DNA from: Oligoflexia bacterium
GTDB taxonomy: Bacteria; Bdellovibrionota; Bacteriovoracia; Bacteriovoracales; Bacteriovoracaceae
Assembly (NCBI GenBank): GCA_015232355.1
Contig: JADFZW010000006.1
Location: forward strand, 1-64,000
Direction of reading: 5' to 3'
Length of the DNA: 64,000 bases
In this document: positions 36,020 through 45,282 of the stretch, piece after piece
How positions within the stretch are numbered: the first letter of the stretch is position 1
Layout of the letters: every line of letters starts with the position of its first letter
Notes under the pieces: model-generated
Seen by the model: the letters and a program-made list of their open reading frames with translations, nothing else
Told to the model about the DNA's origin: nothing
The model's database searches: none
Position numbers and translations under genes: made by a program

Positions 36020-37234
36020 TTACAACTTAGGTAATTCTTTATAACTTTTTGTTAGTTGAGAATCGACCCAATTTTTACTCTCAAATTTAGATGCTGAATT
36101 GAAAAGATCTTTACAATATGGAGTAGGGTTACCATTTACAAAGTTCTTCTGGCCCTTTAAATAATCCAAACATGTTTTAGCATAATAATCCATATACTCT
36201 GGAAAATTTTGATGTATGTGGTCTAGTATAACTCTCTTTCTCTCCTCACTAAATATTGCAAAACTCTTTCCTGGAAGTGGATCTAACTTTTTTATCCTCT
36301 CAAAAAGCTGAGATCGTAACTGATAATCTTTACCTAGCTTTTTAAGTTCATTCCAAGCACTATTCATTACTGATCCATTAATTGGCGCTTGTAAAATAAA
36401 AAGCACTAAAAAAAATTCCTCTTCACTACTGGAGATAGCAGTACCTTTTGCCTTTAAAAGGCGGTAGGCATTCAATTGATTTTGAGGTTTGTCGATTTGA
36501 ATTTGAGAGGTAAGCATCTCTTTTAACTCTTCACTAATTGGAGTCCAACAAGAAGGACTCATCTTCTTTTGTATGTATGCTGCTAATTTGTTATTATCGT
36601 CTTCTTTAAGTAGAACTTCGAAGAGATGTTTTATTATATATTTTTTAGCATTCTCATCCTTACAAACTATTCCGCCCAACTCACTTCCCATTCCCTTTTC
36701 GATAAAAGTAAAGGGATCAATCGTATTAAAACTAGTATTTCTATTTTCAATTATTAGTTTCATAAACTCTAGACCAAGCTTCGGAGCTTCTTTATTCAAT
36801 TCCCAGAATGAAATTATCTCTTTGAAAATTTCTTTATCTTTTCCAAGCTCACTTAATCTCGCTTTGAAATACTTTATTCCTAACTTGCCCCTTCCCTCTA
36901 AAAAAAATTGATTCCCCTTCAATGTTGGCCATTCAAGAAGTGAGTTTAAAAACTTTATACTCTCTCCATCGATAATCTTTTTCTTCATCTGATCATATAT
37001 GTAGCTTTCGGCCATGAAATTTACCATATTCTTCCAATCTTCATCTCTCCCTTCCGGGCGCACATCTCTTGCATGTTGAAAAAACTCCTGATAATTTTTT
37101 TCCTGTTCCAAAATTCTAAGATCATTAATTGTGTAGAGCAAAGTTTCAGCATAAGAGACGGCCACAGAGAATTGAATAATTAGAGTAATTAGATTAATTA
37201 GATTAATTAGAGAAAAAATAAAAATCCTAAGCAT
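36020..37234 (-). CDS. Exported protein, unknown (helical)
   Basis: The ATG at 37234 is preceded by AAGGGGATC and starts a signal peptide (MLRIFIFSLINLINLITLII) ending near SYAE. The signal contains an NLI repeat from tandem TTAGATTAA DNA. The mature 380 residues are mainly helical with several Leu-rich pairs, perhaps a solenoid. There are no recognised motifs. Three Cys are spread near the middle and end. It is divergent from putA. Confidence 0.5.
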   Translation of the reverse strand: MLRIFIFSLINLINLITLIIQFSVAVSYAETLLYTINDLRILEQEKNYQEFFQHARDVRPEGRDEDWKNMVNFMAESYIYDQMKKKIIDGESIKFLNSLLEWPTLKGNQFFLEGRGKLGIKYFKARLSELGKDKEIFKEIISFWELNKEAPKLGLEFMKLIIENRNTSFNTIDPFTFIEKGMGSELGGIVCKDENAKKYIIKHLFEVLLKEDDNNKLAAYIQKKMSPSCWTPISEELKEMLTSQIQIDKPQNQLNAYRLLKAKGTAISSSEEEFFLVLFILQAPINGSVMNSAWNELKKLGKDYQLRSQLFERIKKLDPLPGKSFAIFSEERKRVILDHIHQNFPEYMDYYAKTCLDYLKGQKNFVNGNPTPYCKDLFNSASKFESKNWVDSQLTKSYKELPKL

Positions 37235-37365
37235 AAAGATCCCCTTAAGCTCTATTATGAACCACACATCTATCCGAGTCAATTTTTCTTAAATTTTTCT
37301 TCAATTATTTTTTCTTCGATTATTTTTTCTTCAACAAGTGTATTCTTCTGCTATCATATCTCATT

Positions 37366-37395
37366 ATGGTTATGGTTATGGTTATGGTTATGGTT
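37366..37395 (+). repeat. Hexanucleotide microsatellite (ATGGTT)5 upstream of putA
   Basis: Five perfect ATGGTT units end 31 bases before the putA ATG at 37427, in the leader or promoter. It is preceded at about 37300-37334 by 15-base copies of TTCAATTATTTTTTC. Confidence 0.85.
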
Positions 37396-37426
37396 AATAT
37401 CGTTTAAAAATAAAGTGGTAAAAAAA

Positions 37427-40400
37427 ATGAACAATGGCAATGGCAATCTAACAGACATATGGTTACCAAAATTACAAAGGCAAAATATCATCCTTTTTGA
37501 TGAGAGTTGGAGCTTCTTCTTTTGGACAGAATTCAAAAGCAAATTGATGGTTGATGATAAAAACTTTAAGAGTGATGTTCTAGACAATATTTCTCTACAG
37601 ATAAAAATATTCAAAAAATTTAACTCTCACACATCAGCTACAGTTGATAATAATACCAATAATGATGGTAATGTTTTTAGAAATATCACTATAGATAATA
37701 TACCATTCACCCTCGTAATACTTTTGAAAAGCAATCATCTTTATCTATTCTCTTTTAATCTGAGTAATGAGATGTTTTTAAATGCGGAGATTGAGAAGAT
37801 AATAAACATCACAAATCCAGAAATGGCAACTCTACTCACTACTCTTAAAGAGAGTTATCAACCTGTAGCAAGAATAATCTCCATCGTAAATTCGATTAAT
37901 GTTAATAAATTGCCATCGGAGATTGAGTTTTCCACTTATAAATATGGTTTACCATATTTGGATAACTCCAGCACCACCAACATTGAAAACAATCTCTATG
38001 AAGGGATTGGACAAAAAAATTTCTTAAATATCGACCGAAACTTCATTGAATATTTAAATAATTTAATCACACTAATTGTCTCCTACAAGCGAACCATCTT
38101 TGAAAAAATTAGTGATTATTACTTAAATACCTTCGCTAAATATGCCATAATTAGAAACAATCTTTTAACCTTTGTAACCATTATTCCTAACTTAAATAAA
38201 AATAATGATCCTTCGGGAAAAGAACTAAAGCACCTATTACAAGAGACCATTCGAGAGATTGTTTATCAGTCAACTGAAAATTTCAAAAAGGGTACAACTG
38301 GTGAGTATGCACCTATTTCAAAATGGTACAAATTATTAATAACCATCTTGCGACCAATTATCTTTATTGCTCCTTCCTTTCTTGTCTCCTTTTTTACTCG
38401 AAAATCTATTGAAATATTTTCCAAACGTTTTATTGCGGCCAAAAGTATTGAAGATGCTACTAATATAATAAAAAATCTACATCACTTAGGAAGAGATGCC
38501 ACCTTTGACATTCTAGGGGAATTAGCACTCACTGAAAGTTGTGCTCAAAAATATACTGAAGATGTTTTAAAACTTCTTGATCATAAAGTTAACATCTCAA
38601 TAAAAATGACTGCTCTAGCATCCAATTTTAATGGTTTTTCATTCGATGATCTTTATCAAAAGGTGGCACCAAGATTAAAGAGCATTTTACTTAAAGCTCA
38701 TCAGCAAAATGTTTTTGTAACTATCGATGCTGAACACTTTATTTATAGAGATATAATCTTTGAAATTTATCAAAAGCTATTATTAGACACTCCTGAGTTG
38801 AATAGTGGTACACATTCAGGAATTGTAATACAAGCATACTTCAAAGACGCTGCATCTTTACTTGCAAAAAGTTGCAAACTGGCAAGTACACTCTCTGTCC
38901 AAACGGCAATTCCTATTCGTTTAGTAAAAGGTGCTTATTGGGATTATGAAGTTGAACAGGCCCGTAATTTAAATATTGAAGCACCAGTATTTTTAAATAA
39001 GTTTGAAACTGATATTAACTTTAGGCAATTGGTGTATGCAATTTTAGAGGAGGGCCACAAAAATCAGCACATACAACTTTGTCTGGCCTCTCACAACTTT
39101 ATCGATCATGTCTTCGCAGAAGTTATAAGAAATGAATTATTTCCGCAAGCACCACAAATAGAGCATCAATGTCTACACAAAACTTCCGAGTCTTTAGCGC
39201 AAGCAATGACAAAGATGAAATGGTTAGTGAGAGATTATGTTACTATAGGAAACACTATAACAGGCCTTGGTTATTTCGCTCGAAGAATTGTGGAAAACTC
39301 CTCGCAAACTGGATTTTTAACTTTGATCCGAGATCAAGTTATTGCAGCTGCATCTTCCGCTACACCAATGCTAGATGGACTTAACAAACTAAAACAAAAT
39401 ACTAGTGGGTTAAATAATATTCTAAATGTTACTGATCAAGTTACCCAATCACAACAACAAAATCACTATACAATTTCCAATTCATATTCCACATCTTCAA
39501 ACTATCTTATGGTCTCTCCTACTACTTTTAATTATAGTGAGGAATTCAAATCACTCTTTAAATATGTAACTAACATTAATAACAGTAATAACAGTAATAA
39601 CAGTAAAAATAATGAAAGTAGTAATAACTTACTAAATAACTCACTCAATAATTGGCATGAATTACCCTCAAGCATTCACTATAATATAGTGATCAAAGCA
39701 CAAAATATTTTGCTCTCTACTAGAATAGATCTCATTAAATTTCTTATCCACTCAGGAAATAAAATTATTTCTACTGCTGCTAAAGAGGTTGATTTAGCAA
39801 TTAACTACTGTAACTATTTTTTACGTCAGCATCGTAATCTAAATCTGGTCACCACCGAAGCAAAAAAAGTACTTATTATCGTGGAAGAACCATTTCCATT
39901 TTCTGCTATTTTTCTACATCTAATTCCTGCACTTCTTACTGGTAACAAAGTTATTATCATGGTTGCAGGCGAGCAGGAAAATTACTATCCTATTGAACAT
40001 ATTATCGATATCTTCTACCAAGCAGGATTGAACTCTGATATCCTCTCTCTCCTGCCATATATGAATGGACCGGCCACTGCTAATGTCATAAATCAATGGG
40101 CCTCCAACGTTACTGAATTTGCTGGCAATAATAAAATTTCAACGATCTCATATCAAGGTAACGTTCACTCTATTTTAGAGTTACAATCAAAAGTTAACAA
40201 TCATAACAATCCAACCTACGCTACTACTAGCACTAGCAGTAGCAACAACAGTAACAACATCAGCAACAATAACAGCAACACTGAGAAAAACCTGATCAAA
40301 TTACTTTCACGCTACAATGGTAAAAATGGAGTGATTATCTCTCCTACTGCTGATTTTGCTAAAGCGCTTAAAGAGATTTTTTTCTGGTGTTACTCAAATT

Positions 40401-40972
40401 CTGGAATTAGAGCAACGTCTCTCTCCAAAATTATTATTCATAACTCTCAAAAGAGGGAGTTTACAACTAAATTTATTGAAATGCTCTCTGAAATTAACTT
40501 CGAAAGTTCAAAAAATCCAAGCGCTATATTAAGTGAATTTGCTAATCAAAACCAAAAAGAGCAAATTATTAAATTTGGTAAAATGTTAAAAGAAGAGACT
40601 CTTCGTCTGAAAGGACAAATCCTTTATGAGAAAGAAAAGTTTATTCCTCTTTTAATTGAATTACCTTACTGGGATGCTCTCAAAAATTGTCTCTTTATTA
40701 AAAAAGAGGTCTTCGGTCCATTTGTTCATCTGGTAGGATATGACAGCTTTCATGAGGCAATCGAACTCTTCAACTCAATTCCTACTGGAACTATTGGTGC
40801 GCTCTACTCCGAAAGTAGAGAAGAAATAAATCTTCTTCTTAAAAACACAAAAGTTCGAGGAACAACCTACATTAATCCAAAATTCTCCTACACCGAAGGA
40901 ATTAGTGCAATCGAGTGGATTGAAAATGTAGAATTAAATGGAGAAAAATTCCTGAGAGATTTCATAGGTTAA
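37427..40972 (+). CDS. putA: PutA-like proline dehydrogenase with degenerate aldehyde dehydrogenase domain
   Basis: About residues 320-680 form the FAD proline dehydrogenase barrel: TIDAEHFIYRD, RLVKGAYWDYEVEQAR (near 498-513), LCLASHNFIDHVFAE and GYFARRIVENS. The C-terminal half keeps an aldehyde dehydrogenase-like outline (EEPFPFSAIFLHLIPALLTG, then KEVFGPFVHLVGYDSFHEAI). Where active PutA has GQRCSA, this protein has GIRATS (Ala at 996), and no ETGG-type Glu motif is seen. It probably oxidises proline but cannot oxidise the semialdehyde. Two Asn/Ser microsatellite linkers (near 720 and 940) separate the parts. ATG at 37427 is preferred over GTG at 37415. Confidence 0.85.
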   Translation: MNNGNGNLTDIWLPKLQRQNIILFDESWSFFFWTEFKSKLMVDDKNFKSDVLDNISLQIKIFKKFNSHTSATVDNNTNNDGNVFRNITIDNIPFTLVILLKSNHLYLFSFNLSNEMFLNAEIEKIINITNPEMATLLTTLKESYQPVARIISIVNSINVNKLPSEIEFSTYKYGLPYLDNSSTTNIENNLYEGIGQKNFLNIDRNFIEYLNNLITLIVSYKRTIFEKISDYYLNTFAKYAIIRNNLLTFVTIIPNLNKNNDPSGKELKHLLQETIREIVYQSTENFKKGTTGEYAPISKWYKLLITILRPIIFIAPSFLVSFFTRKSIEIFSKRFIAAKSIEDATNIIKNLHHLGRDATFDILGELALTESCAQKYTEDVLKLLDHKVNISIKMTALASNFNGFSFDDLYQKVAPRLKSILLKAHQQNVFVTIDAEHFIYRDIIFEIYQKLLLDTPELNSGTHSGIVIQAYFKDAASLLAKSCKLASTLSVQTAIPIRLVKGAYWDYEVEQARNLNIEAPVFLNKFETDINFRQLVYAILEEGHKNQHIQLCLASHNFIDHVFAEVIRNELFPQAPQIEHQCLHKTSESLAQAMTKMKWLVRDYVTIGNTITGLGYFARRIVENSSQTGFLTLIRDQVIAAASSATPMLDGLNKLKQNTSGLNNILNVTDQVTQSQQQNHYTISNSYSTSSNYLMVSPTTFNYSEEFKSLFKYVTNINNSNNSNNSKNNESSNNLLNNSLNNWHELPSSIHYNIVIKAQNILLSTRIDLIKFLIHSGNKIISTAAKEVDLAINYCNYFLRQHRNLNLVTTEAKKVLIIVEEPFPFSAIFLHLIPALLTGNKVIIMVAGEQENYYPIEHIIDIFYQAGLNSDILSLLPYMNGPATANVINQWASNVTEFAGNNKISTISYQGNVHSILELQSKVNNHNNPTYATTSTSSSNNSNNISNNNSNTEKNLIKLLSRYNGKNGVIISPTADFAKALKEIFFWCYSNSGIRATSLSKIIIHNSQKREFTTKFIEMLSEINFESSKNPSAILSEFANQNQKEQIIKFGKMLKEETLRLKGQILYEKEKFIPLLIELPYWDALKNCLFIKKEVFGPFVHLVGYDSFHEAIELFNSIPTGTIGALYSESREEINLLLKNTKVRGTTYINPKFSYTEGISAIEWIENVELNGEKFLRDFIG

Positions 40973-41121
40973 TCATAATTTCAATAAATAAATATCATTA
41001 ATTTATTATTTAATATTTAAATATCGCACTCTTATATCTAAGATATAGATATATCTTTTATCTTTACCATCTATTTATTTATTTATTATTTATTATTCGA
41101 AAGATTACAGGTTTAATATCT

Positions 41122-43173
41122 ATGAAAATTCTAAAAAAATTAAACACTATTTTTATTCTAGCTATTACTTTCACTCTCTTTGCCAATGAGATCTCTCCTG
41201 CTCGCGTGGAAGCAGCAACTGGTGGAACTCTTCGTGGATACGAATGGGTTCAATACATAATATCCGATGCCCAAGCACAAGTACCCGCCGTAGCACCAAC
41301 TGCTAGTCAACCTCAATATGATTTCCCTCCTGTACCACAGACGTTTGCTGGGTACACCGAATATACTGGTGATTATATTACCACTATGGTTGCATTCTTA
41401 GTTCAGATAGCTCTTGCAGTTGTCTCACTATCTCTCTGGCTAAATTGGTCTGGGGAATTTAAAACTTGTTTCTCATTTGGAATTTTTTTACTTGCCACCC
41501 TCGGTTTTTTAGTCGAAGAGATCGTTAGTGCAATTGTTTACAAAAATGTGAGCGTGAACCAACAAAATCTTCTTATAAATTCAGCAAATGTTAATGACAC
41601 TATAACTACTCTAAAAGAAATGAAAAAAAACGTAGAAGAGTATAAGAATATGGTGGAAATTAAAAAATGGTGGATTTTCATTGTAGCATGTATGGATCTA
41701 GCTGCCGCGGCAGTATCTTTGCTCGAAATCGCATGGTGCTTTTATAAAAACAAAGGTGTTTGTACAGCATTTTTCAAAGATGCTTTTAGTAAAAAAGGAT
41801 GTAGTCACGTAGATGAAGCATCTAATATATCAACATCCGATTCTATTATTTATCTTGCAATAAATACATTATTAAAGTTTTTCATTAAACCTGTTTCTGC
41901 CACCACAGATGCTACTCCCTCAGATTCATCACTTAAAAATTCATCAAAATACAATGATAATCAAGGAATCAATATAGCATCAATTGTAACTGGTGGAATT
42001 GGACTTATTGTTGGTTCCGGCGTTGGCCTTATTATATGGGGTCTAGTTAAGTATACAAATTGGATTTGGTGGAAATGTACGTTATTTGTAGGACTTGCTT
42101 CTAGAACAATTCTCTATCTCGCTGCTGCCCCTCTGGCATTTACAGCATTCGGAATTGCATTTGCAAAAACTGTTGAATTAGAGAAGAGAATTGCAACAAT
42201 CGATGGTATGATTAATACCCTTGAAAAACTGAAAACTGGAGAAACACCACAAACTACAAAAGCTGCTCTTAAAGAATTTCTAGGAAATGAAAAAATTAGC
42301 TCTGTTAATAAAGAAGCAGTCAGTGAAAAAGCAACTGTAAATAATAGTCCATGTTTTAATCTGTCTCAAGTACCTATATCTAAAGATTCAAATTGCGAAT
42401 GTAAGGCAAAAAATAATTGCAACATTAAAACAACTCAAAATTTAAAATCTCTTGGAAATTTTACAGGTTCAGGCGATGCTGTTGATGCTTTTAAGTCCAT
42501 TAATAATGCAACTAATGCTGTTGCAAACGGCAATTTACAAGGATCGAAAGCACACCTTGCTGCTGCTGCAAATGCAGCGATGAAATTAAATAAAAATTTT
42601 GATAAAAATCAAAAATTAGTTAACGATATGCTTGCAAAAGCAAAAAAGAAACCTATCGACTTCAAAGCAGAAGCAGATAAACTAAGAAATAAGATATTAG
42701 CAGATACAAAAAAGGCCATCAAAAATGCAGGATTAACCGATGCTCAACTTAAATCTGCTGCTGCTGAACTTGGCATTCCAGTTGATGGTGAGATAGATAA
42801 GAGTAAAGATGGAAGTGGCAGTAAGAGTGGTTCATCATCTGCACTCTCTGATGGATCGGCCGGTGGTTCAGGAACAGGCAGTGATGGTAAAAAAGCAGAT
42901 GAGAGCAAAGCACCTGATCTAAATATCTTTGAAGATCTCGCGAAGGGAGAAGATCCTAATGGTGGATTACAAAGTAAAGAAGATAATAAGGTTGTAGATT
43001 TAGATCAATTTGAAGAAAAGTATAACGATATAAATGGAAATGCCAAGGAATCAATCTTTAAAATAATAAGCACTCGTTATACAAAATCTGCTTTCCCAGT
43101 ACTTTTAGAGATGGAAAAGAGTGCAGAGAAAAAAGATGAAAAGAAAGATGAAAACAAAGATGGTAGCAAATAA
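41122..43173 (+). CDS. Large exported membrane protein, unknown
   Basis: 683 residues: signal peptide, four to five membrane spans between about 85 and 360 (VAFLVQIALAVVSLSLWLNW, GIFLLATLGFLVEEIVSAIV, ASIVTGGIGLIVGSGVGLII and others), then a soluble Ala/Lys-rich C-terminal domain with a small Cys group (CFNLSQ, CECKAKNNC) and a charged end (KKDEKKDENKDGSK). No family is recognised. AmpG follows after 6 bases, so the two are probably co-expressed. Confidence 0.6.
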   Translation: MKILKKLNTIFILAITFTLFANEISPARVEAATGGTLRGYEWVQYIISDAQAQVPAVAPTASQPQYDFPPVPQTFAGYTEYTGDYITTMVAFLVQIALAVVSLSLWLNWSGEFKTCFSFGIFLLATLGFLVEEIVSAIVYKNVSVNQQNLLINSANVNDTITTLKEMKKNVEEYKNMVEIKKWWIFIVACMDLAAAAVSLLEIAWCFYKNKGVCTAFFKDAFSKKGCSHVDEASNISTSDSIIYLAINTLLKFFIKPVSATTDATPSDSSLKNSSKYNDNQGINIASIVTGGIGLIVGSGVGLIIWGLVKYTNWIWWKCTLFVGLASRTILYLAAAPLAFTAFGIAFAKTVELEKRIATIDGMINTLEKLKTGETPQTTKAALKEFLGNEKISSVNKEAVSEKATVNNSPCFNLSQVPISKDSNCECKAKNNCNIKTTQNLKSLGNFTGSGDAVDAFKSINNATNAVANGNLQGSKAHLAAAANAAMKLNKNFDKNQKLVNDMLAKAKKKPIDFKAEADKLRNKILADTKKAIKNAGLTDAQLKSAAAELGIPVDGEIDKSKDGSGSKSGSSSALSDGSAGGSGTGSDGKKADESKAPDLNIFEDLAKGEDPNGGLQSKEDNKVVDLDQFEEKYNDINGNAKESIFKIISTRYTKSAFPVLLEMEKSAEKKDEKKDENKDGSK

Positions 43174-43179
43174 CAACAT

Positions 43180-44427
43180 ATGGAAAATTTTTTAAAAGTT
43201 CTTTTTAGTAAGCGAATGTTAATAAATCTCTTCTTGGGATTTTCTTCTGGATTACCTCTGCTCTTAACATTGACTGCACTTCAAGCGTGGATGAAAGATG
43301 AGGGAGTAAATCTTAAAACTATCGGAATGGTTTCACTGATTGGTTTACCCTACACTTTAAAATTTTTATGGTCTCCACTCTTTGATCGTTTTGTTTTACC
43401 AGTGTGTGGACTTGGACGTCGGCGCTCGTGGATGTTGGTAGTGCAAATTCTTTTAGGACTTAGTATTGCAGCTATGGCATTTGCAAGGCCCAAAGAGGAT
43501 CCACTAACAGTGGTAATACTTGCAATCATTGTAACATTTTTTAGTGCAAGCCAAGACATCGTACTGGATGCTTACAGAAGAGAGATTTTATCTGATGAGG
43601 AGTTGGGACTTGGTTCATCTATTTTTGTTAATGGATATCGAGTGGCAATGTTACTCGCATCGAGTGGTGCTCTCATTCTTGCGGATAATCTTAAGTCGTG
43701 GCCAACAGTCTATGTGATCATGGGATTTTTTATGTTGGTTGGAATTATAACTACACTATTTGCAGATGAACCTGAGATAAATGCTCCACCTCCCAAAACA
43801 TTGCAAGAGGCAGTTGTTGGTCCATTCCTCGATTATTTCAAGAGAGATTATGCTTTGTGGATTTTAGCATTCATTTTATTTTACAAATTAGGCGACACTT
43901 TAGCGAGCGCGATGAGTACTCCATTTTATATGGATATTGGATTTACAAAGAGTCAGATCGGGTATGTTGTAAAAACATTTGGAATTGGATCAATGCTACT
44001 GGGAACTTTTGTAGGTGGCGGATTAATTTTGCGTCTTGGAATCTACCGCTCGCTCTGGGTTTTTGGAATTTTGCAGATGATTTCCATTCTGCCATTCTCA
44101 TATTTAGCAAATGCAGGTGCAGTTATCACTCTGCTGATGGTGATGGTGGTGATTGAAAATTTTTGTTTTGGAATGGGAACTGCTGCCTTTGTAGCATTGA
44201 TGGGTTCAATGACTAATCGTCGTTTCACGGCCACACAATATGCACTTCTTTCTAGTTTGATGGGAATTCCTCGAGTGATACTCTCAGCACCTATGGGAAA
44301 AGTGGCAGAGTTAAGTGGTTGGTCCCTTTATTTTATCATCTGCGCGGCCACAGCTATTCCAGGGCTTTTGATACTACTGAAAGTTAAAAATTGTATTGCT
44401 TCTTCAACTGATGATAGTTCAGTATAG
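43180..44427 (+). CDS. AmpG-like muropeptide permease (MFS)
   Basis: 415 residues, 12 hydrophobic spans. The N-terminus GFSSGLPLLLTLTALQAWMKDEGVNLKTIG and LPYTLKFLWSPLFDRF are typical of AmpG, followed by GRRRSWM. AmpG imports anhydro-muropeptides from wall turnover into the cytosol, which suits both recycling and prey-wall scavenging. The 3' end overlaps the convergent Crp/Fnr gene by 44 bases. Confidence 0.85.
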   Translation: MENFLKVLFSKRMLINLFLGFSSGLPLLLTLTALQAWMKDEGVNLKTIGMVSLIGLPYTLKFLWSPLFDRFVLPVCGLGRRRSWMLVVQILLGLSIAAMAFARPKEDPLTVVILAIIVTFFSASQDIVLDAYRREILSDEELGLGSSIFVNGYRVAMLLASSGALILADNLKSWPTVYVIMGFFMLVGIITTLFADEPEINAPPPKTLQEAVVGPFLDYFKRDYALWILAFILFYKLGDTLASAMSTPFYMDIGFTKSQIGYVVKTFGIGSMLLGTFVGGGLILRLGIYRSLWVFGILQMISILPFSYLANAGAVITLLMVMVVIENFCFGMGTAAFVALMGSMTNRRFTATQYALLSSLMGIPRVILSAPMGKVAELSGWSLYFIICAATAIPGLLILLKVKNCIASSTDDSSV

Positions 44428-45121
44428 TTATTGAAGTTGCACTCTCCTCACTCACAGATATAATTCCCTCTTCCTTTAAAATTTTAAGCGTGCGCGAAAG
44501 CGTTTCAGCGGCCGTGCCTAATATGGCCGCCAACTCCTTTTTACTTGTTTGCAGCTCCACTACATACTGAGAATCAACATCTTCAACGTCTTCAGATTTA
44601 TCCTTGGCATTTTTTATTAAGTATCTAATGAGTCTCTCTTTAGCATCATTAAGCGTGAGGTACTCTACCATTGAAACAAACTCACGCAAGCGTTTAGAGT
44701 AGGATGCTAGCAATTTAAGAGCTACATCAGGATTTTTCTTGATTAAACTTATTAATTCATCTCTAGGGACAGAGAGAACCAAGGAATTTTGTAGTGCTTT
44801 ACAAAATGCTGGATAAATTTTTTTATCAAATATTGCTGCTTCCGCCACTAAGTCAAAACTACTCTGAAAGTGAATTGGTTGCTCTTCTCCTTGACGGGAT
44901 ATTTTAAAAATTGAAAGTTTTCCATAGATGATTATAAAGAGTTTATCAGCAACATCTCCTTCGCTAAAAAGCAATTCTTCTTTTTTTAATTCGATAACAT
45001 TAGAAACTGAAGCAATCTTGTCTATTAACTCATCGCTAAGATAAGAGAATAAAAATATCTTCGATAGAAAACTTTTTTTATTAACTTTTGATTTTACTTT
45101 TGATTTTATTTTTGTATTCAT
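44384..45121 (-). CDS. Crp/Fnr-family transcription regulator
   Basis: Residues about 20-145 form the cyclic-nucleotide-like sensor barrel (LLFSEGDVADKLFIIIYGKL). The helix-turn-helix is TSKKELAAILGTAAETLSRTLKILKEEG. The recognition helix carries E-T-L-S-R, the Fnr-type pattern that reads TTGAT half-sites. Fnr's N-terminal iron-sulfur cysteines are absent; only one Cys is present, so it is not an Fnr-type oxygen sensor. It may sense haem/NO or metabolites. It is divergent from the Ech hydrogenase operon, 161 bases away, and is the obvious candidate regulator. Confidence 0.88.
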   Translation of the reverse strand: MNTKIKSKVKSKVNKKSFLSKIFLFSYLSDELIDKIASVSNVIELKKEELLFSEGDVADKLFIIIYGKLSIFKISRQGEEQPIHFQSSFDLVAEAAIFDKKIYPAFCKALQNSLVLSVPRDELISLIKKNPDVALKLLASYSKRLREFVSMVEYLTLNDAKERLIRYLIKNAKDKSEDVEDVDSQYVVELQTSKKELAAILGTAAETLSRTLKILKEEGIISVSEESATSITILNYHQLKKQYNF

Positions 45122-45173
45122 AGCATAAGTATGGAACGATAATAATAGTAATACGGTAGTAATATAATAGTAT

Positions 45174-45245
45174 TTGATTAGAAATTATAATCACAAAAAG
45201 ACTCTGTTGCTAATCAAAATATTGGAGTATTATTTTTTTTGATAA
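45174..45245 (+). promoter_or_regulatory. Cluster of TTGAT-type half-sites upstream of ech operon
   Basis: Between the regulator and echA lie TTGATTA (45174-45180), TAATCA (45188-45193), TAATCAA (45211-45217) and TTGATAA (45239-45245). The first two form a TGATTA-N7-TAATCA inverted repeat. Spacing is not the canonical TTGAT-N4-ATCAA, so binding by the adjacent Fnr-type protein is a hypothesis. Confidence 0.4.
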
Positions 45246-45282
45246 ATATTAGGCGTTAAAAAAAAATAGGAGTGTCGTAGTA

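Noticed and set aside
37366-37395. Telomere-like GGTTAT repeat
   Set aside because: Only five units, internal to the chromosome and followed directly by putA; a microsatellite is the simple reading.
44043-44234. Antisense frame within the AmpG gene
   Set aside because: Overlaps a well-supported gene and has no start signal or domain.
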